Below are positions 61,204 to 64,000 of a DNA stretch of 64,000 nucleotides, piece after piece; the first letter of the stretch is position 1, and each line of letters begins with the position of its first letter. The DNA comes from Bacteroidales bacterium (lineage in GTDB: Bacteria; Bacillota; Clostridia; Lachnospirales; Lachnospiraceae). A program made the position numbers and the translations under genes. The stretch covers positions 169,534-233,533 of the forward strand of contig JAMPFJ010000001.1 of assembly GCA_023664535.1 (NCBI GenBank), written 5' to 3'. Under the pieces are notes generated by a model. The model was not told the DNA's origin and ran no database searches. It saw nothing but the letters and a program-made list of their open reading frames with translations.

Positions 61204-61467
61204 CAGGTATTTGCGAAATGTAAGTTTTTTAAATATTCGTTGTACAATATAGACAAATCAACGCAGACACGTGCACAAGGCATACCTTTCTACTAAGCTC
61301 GGCAAAGCCTCGCTAAGTATTCAGGCATTGCGCTACTTGTTGCTCGTAATGGTACATAAGGTGCCAAAATACGGCACCTAAGTACCAACGGCTCCAAAGT
61401 ATCTGCTTGTGATATTGTCTATATTGTACAACTAAACTTTGGGAATAATTAGTTATGCAATTACCTG
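61204..61467 (+). mobile_element. Palindromic MITE-like element, copy 4 (long form)
   Basis: A 264-bp element. Terminal repeats are CAGGTATTTGC at the left and GCAATTACCTG at the right (one mismatch). Flanks TCCCATTGTAGC (61192-61203) and TCACATTGTAAC (61468-61479) match at 10 of 12 positions. The interior of about 190 bp is nearly identical to copy 3, including the ~55-bp extra segment, so both belong to one recently active subfamily. Confidence 0.88.
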
Positions 61468-61647
61468 TCACATTGTAACATATGAGAGGGGGACTGGAAA
61501 GTTTTTCACAAAAAGTTAATAAATTAGTGGATTTTTTTTCCTCAATCATGTATAATTCAACCGTAAACATATTATGTAAAGCACAAGGACAATGTCTTTT
61601 TGTCCGTTATCCGGCATATATTGTGATGAGCAGGTTATGGAGTTTCT
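61468..61647 (+). promoter_or_regulatory. Non-coding spacer before ymxH with a possible promoter
   Basis: Together with mobile element copy 4 this makes a 487-bp gene-free stretch. TATAAT at 61551-61556 with a weak upstream TGGATT at 17 bp is the only promoter-like signal I see. A sporulation-sigma promoter may be present instead, but I cannot define one. Confidence 0.35.
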
Positions 61648-61905
61648 ATGACATTTCTGGATTTGCGGCAAAAAGAAGTAATCAACTGCAAGGATTGCAA
61701 ACGTATTGGCTGTGTGGCAGACGTGGAATTTGACCCGGTGTGCGGTCAAATCTGTGCGCTGATTGTTCCGGCGCCCGTCCGCATTTTTTCCTGCTTTGGA
61801 AAATGTATCCGGTATTATATCCGGTTTTGCGACGTGGTACGGATAGGACCGGATATCGTGCTGGTCGATGTCTGTCTGGATAATGCCATAATGAAGGATG
61901 ATTAA
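61648..61905 (+). CDS. YlmC/YmxH family PRC-barrel sporulation protein
   Basis: An 85-residue PRC-barrel-like protein. LRQKEVINCKDCKRIGCVADVEF is typical of the YlmC/YmxH family, followed by GQICALIVPAP and IGPDIVLVDV. Members are found in spore formers; the biochemical role is not known. GGAG lies upstream of ATG 61648. nrdR follows after 19 bp. Confidence 0.9.
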   Translation: MTFLDLRQKEVINCKDCKRIGCVADVEFDPVCGQICALIVPAPVRIFSCFGKCIRYYIRFCDVVRIGPDIVLVDVCLDNAIMKDD

Positions 61906-61924
61906 ATTATAGGAGGAGATACAG

Positions 61925-62374
61925 ATGAAATGCCCATTTTGTGGAGAGGACAACACGAGAGTCATTGACTCAAGACCGGCAGACGATAACAGCTCTATCC
62001 GGAGAAGAAGGGAATGTGACGACTGTGGTAAACGGTTTACCACCTATGAGAAGGTAGAGACCATTCCGTTAATTATTATCAAAAAGGATAAAATCCGTGA
62101 GGCATATGACCGTTCCAAGATTGAATCCGGCGTGGTAAAATCCTGTCATAAACGGCCGATTTCCGTAGATGATATTGAGAAATGCGTTGACCGGATTGAA
62201 ACCAAGATTTTCAATCTGGAGCAAAAGGAAGTGGAGAGTACGGTAATCGGTGAGGTGGTCATGGATGAATTGAAAATGTTAGACCAGGTGGCGTATGTCC
62301 GGTTTGCATCGGTTTACCGGGAGTTTAAAGATGTCAATACCTTTATGGATGAGTTGAAAAAACTGCTGAATTAG
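61925..62374 (+). CDS. nrdR: Transcriptional repressor NrdR
   Basis: A 149-residue regulator of ribonucleotide reductase genes. The N-terminal zinc ribbon ([18 protein letters not shown], then [12 protein letters not shown]) is followed by an ATP-cone domain that senses ATP/dATP. AGGAGGAG precedes ATG 61925. No ribonucleotide reductase gene is in the window. Confidence 0.97.
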   Translation: MKCPFCGEDNTRVIDSRPADDNSSIRRRRECDDCGKRFTTYEKVETIPLIIIKKDKIREAYDRSKIESGVVKSCHKRPISVDDIEKCVDRIETKIFNLEQKEVESTVIGEVVMDELKMLDQVAYVRFASVYREFKDVNTFMDELKKLLN

Positions 62375-62394
62375 AATAGGTTAGAATGAAGCGG

Positions 62395-62430
62395 ATGCAG
62401 CGGAGGGATAAATCTTCCGTTGCATTTTTT
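62395..62430 (+). terminator. Rho-independent terminator after nrdR
   Basis: ATGCAGCGGAG pairs with CTTCCGTTGCAT (including a G-U pair), followed by TTTTTT. Confidence 0.8.
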
Positions 62431-62486
62431 GCATTTATCCTCTATAATAACAGATGTTCATACCTGGAGACGGAATAGGAGTTTTC

Positions 62487-64000
62487 ATGTATAGTAAAGT
62501 TCTAAGTGGCACACTGCACGGCGTGGAAGGAAGGCTGATTGCAGTGGAAGCCGATGTCAGCGAAGGACTGCCAATGTTCAATATGGTAGGTTTTTTAGCA
62601 TCTGAAGTGCGAGAGGCAAGCGACAGGGTGAGGACCGCCCTGAAAAATTCCGGTTATCTGGTTTCCCCAAAAAGAATTACCGTAAATTTGTCTCCGGCAG
62701 ACATTCGGAAAGAAGGTTCCGTCTTTGATTTACCCATTAGTATAGCCCTGCTTGCCGCCTATGGATATATTCCTGCGGACAGCTTGGAGGGTACGCTGTT
62801 AATCGGCGAGCTGTCCTTAAACGGAGATATCCGCGGCGTCAGGGGGATTCTGCCTGTTGTGGATTTTGCAAGGGGACAGGGAATCCGTACAATTATTCTG
62901 CCCTATGGCAACAGAAAAGAGGCTTCCGTTATTCCGGATATGGAGATTTACGGCGCCAAAAGCTTAAAGCAGGTAGTAGAGCATCTCCTGGGTGCCGGGC
63001 GGATGCATCCGGAGAAGCCTTATTCGGCGAAGACTTCCTGTGGGGAGGATTTTTCGGTGGATTTTGCAGATGTGAAGGGGCAGGGAACCCTGAAGCGGGC
63101 GACGGAGATTGCGGTGGCGGGCATGCATAATATTCTGTATATGGGACCGCCGGGAGCGGGGAAATCCATGATTGCCAAAAGAATCCCTACGATTATGCCG
63201 GAGCTTACCGATGAAGAGAGTATCCAGTTAACCAAAATTTACAGCGTTAACGGTTTGTTAACACCGGAGGAGGGATTGATTAGGAAACGCCCTTTCCGTA
63301 TGCCCCACCATTCGATTACCGCTCAGGCGCTAATTGGCGGAGGTAAGATTCCCAGACCCGGGGAAATCAGCCTGGCGCATCACGGGGTGCTGTTTCTGGA
63401 TGAATTTCTGGAATTTCAGAAGAATATTATCGAAATGATGAGACAGCCGTTAGAGGACGGCAGCGTTACCATTTCCAGACTGCACGGAAGCTATACGTTT
63501 CCCTGCGAATTTATGCTGGTAGCGGCAATGAATCCCTGTCCCTGCGGATATTATCCGGATTTATCCAGATGCCATTGCACCGGACCCCAGATTGAGCGCT
63601 ATTTAAAGCGGCTATCGGAACCGATGCTGGACCGGATGGATATGAATATTATGGTGAAAAAGCCGGATTATGACGAGCTGTATGGAGAGGGCGTGGAGGA
63701 GAAATCCGCCGTAATCCGGAGGCGGATAGCGACGGCGCAGGCAGTACAGAAGAAGCGGTTAAAGCCCTTTAACCTGCTGTTTAATTCACAGATTCCCGCA
63801 AATTTGCTGGAAGAGGTATGCATGTTTAACGGGGAGGAGCTGAAGCTGCGGAAAGAAATATTTAAACGCTATGATTTGTCGGCGAGAGGAGCGGCGAAGG
63901 TGCTGAAGGTAGCGAGAACCATTGCGGACCTCGACCATTCCCAAAGGGTAAAGAGCGGGCATATCTGGGAGGCACTATCCTACCGGATGACGGGATTTTA
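62487..64000 (+). CDS. ComM/YifB-type Mg-chelatase-like AAA+ ATPase (touches window end)
   Basis: 504 complete codons are visible (MYSKVLSGTLHGVEGRLIAV at the start), and the window ends with TA of the next codon after SYRMTGF. Because the family ends here, that codon is probably TAA or TAG. The N-terminal domain is a Lon-protease-like fold, then comes the AAA+ core with Walker A GPPGAGKSM near residue 223 and Walker B VLFLDEFLEF; Cys residues in NPCPCGYYPD belong to the family zinc-like insert. ComM promotes branch migration during natural transformation in Haemophilus and Vibrio; in Firmicutes the role is less clear. TAGGAG precedes ATG 62487. Confidence 0.92.
   Translation, partial: MYSKVLSGTLHGVEGRLIAVEADVSEGLPMFNMVGFLASEVREASDRVRTALKNSGYLVSPKRITVNLSPADIRKEGSVFDLPISIALLAAYGYIPADSLEGTLLIGELSLNGDIRGVRGILPVVDFARGQGIRTIILPYGNRKEASVIPDMEIYGAKSLKQVVEHLLGAGRMHPEKPYSAKTSCGEDFSVDFADVKGQGTLKRATEIAVAGMHNILYMGPPGAGKSMIAKRIPTIMPELTDEESIQLTKIYSVNGLLTPEEGLIRKRPFRMPHHSITAQALIGGGKIPRPGEISLAHHGVLFLDEFLEFQKNIIEMMRQPLEDGSVTISRLHGSYTFPCEFMLVAAMNPCPCGYYPDLSRCHCTGPQIERYLKRLSEPMLDRMDMNIMVKKPDYDELYGEGVEEKSAVIRRRIATAQAVQKKRLKPFNLLFNSQIPANLLEEVCMFNGEELKLRKEIFKRYDLSARGAAKVLKVARTIADLDHSQRVKSGHIWEALSYRMTGF

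Noticed and set aside
61161..61283. N-terminal extension of the minus-strand hypothetical ORF
   Set aside because: Read from mobile element copy 4; MKKTDDLPL at 61160 has its own ribosome binding site.

Overview
The window looks like chromosomal DNA from an anaerobic, spore-forming-lineage Clostridium relative, most likely Lachnospiraceae. The evidence is a complete Rnf complex preceded by an ApbE / NusG-II-domain / Gx-transporter trio, SpoVB-like and YlmC/YmxH-like sporulation proteins, a MurE with the meso-DAP motif, BspA-type leucine-rich-repeat surface protein, acetyl-CoA-type MetA, and strong AGGAGG ribosome binding sites. Almost everything is on the + strand. I see no rRNA, CRISPR array, prophage or intact transposase gene; one tRNA (Arg, anticodon CCG) is present.

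Layout. (1) 0-20.2 kb is the conserved housekeeping cluster known from Bacillus: rqcH, yicC, gmk, rpoZ, priA, def, fmt, rsmB, rlmN, prpC, prkC, rsgA, rpe, thiN. It differs in that murE sits where coaBC is usual, remA is missing between yicC and gmk, and a 2.4-kb cassette (membrane alpha/beta hydrolase, LytTR regulator, DUF3021 protein) splits rlmN from prpC. (2) 20.2-38.4 kb is mixed: Na/Pi cotransporter with a repetitive tail, two EAL phosphodiesterases with degenerate GGDEF domains, a PutP-type symporter, two tail-to-tail RlmH-family proteins, tRNA-Arg, Lrp regulator, RluF-type pseudouridine synthase, LigA, MetA, a three-gene overlapping module (EAL membrane protein, sugar-type binding lipoprotein, HAMP membrane protein) and a SpoVB-like flippase. 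(3) 38.4-41.8 kb is an iron-sulfur/tRNA-thiolation operon iscR-iscS-iscU-mnmA with a well-formed promoter and an IscR-like operator. (4) 41.9-47.8 kb has an LRR surface protein, cysK and two CobW-family (G3E) proteins, one with a histidine-repeat tail and one fused to a TIGR03943/DUF1980-like domain. (5) 47.9-52.7 kb is a reduced fatty-acid operon fabH-fabD-fabG-fabF-fabZ without acpP, fabK or acc genes. (6) 52.7-60.2 kb is apbE, NusG-II protein, Gx transporter and rnfCDGEAB. (7) 60.2-64 kb holds a hypothetical membrane protein, a YlmC/YmxH-like gene, nrdR and a ComM/YifB-type ATPase cut by the window edge at its probable last codon.

The two most notable features: first, four copies (44807-45015, 46298-46503, 50735-50997, 61204-61467) of a palindromic, non-coding mobile element of about 206-264 bp. 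Each is flanked by an imperfect direct repeat of about 9-13 bp, and the arms differ between copies while staying self-complementary. Second, two RlmH-family proteins have lost opposite parts: one keeps the SAM-binding loop but lacks the C-terminal tail, the other keeps the tail but lacks the loop, which suggests an obligate heterodimer. An extremely Arg/Lys-rich reading frame tiled exactly between rnfE and rnfA is also worth testing.
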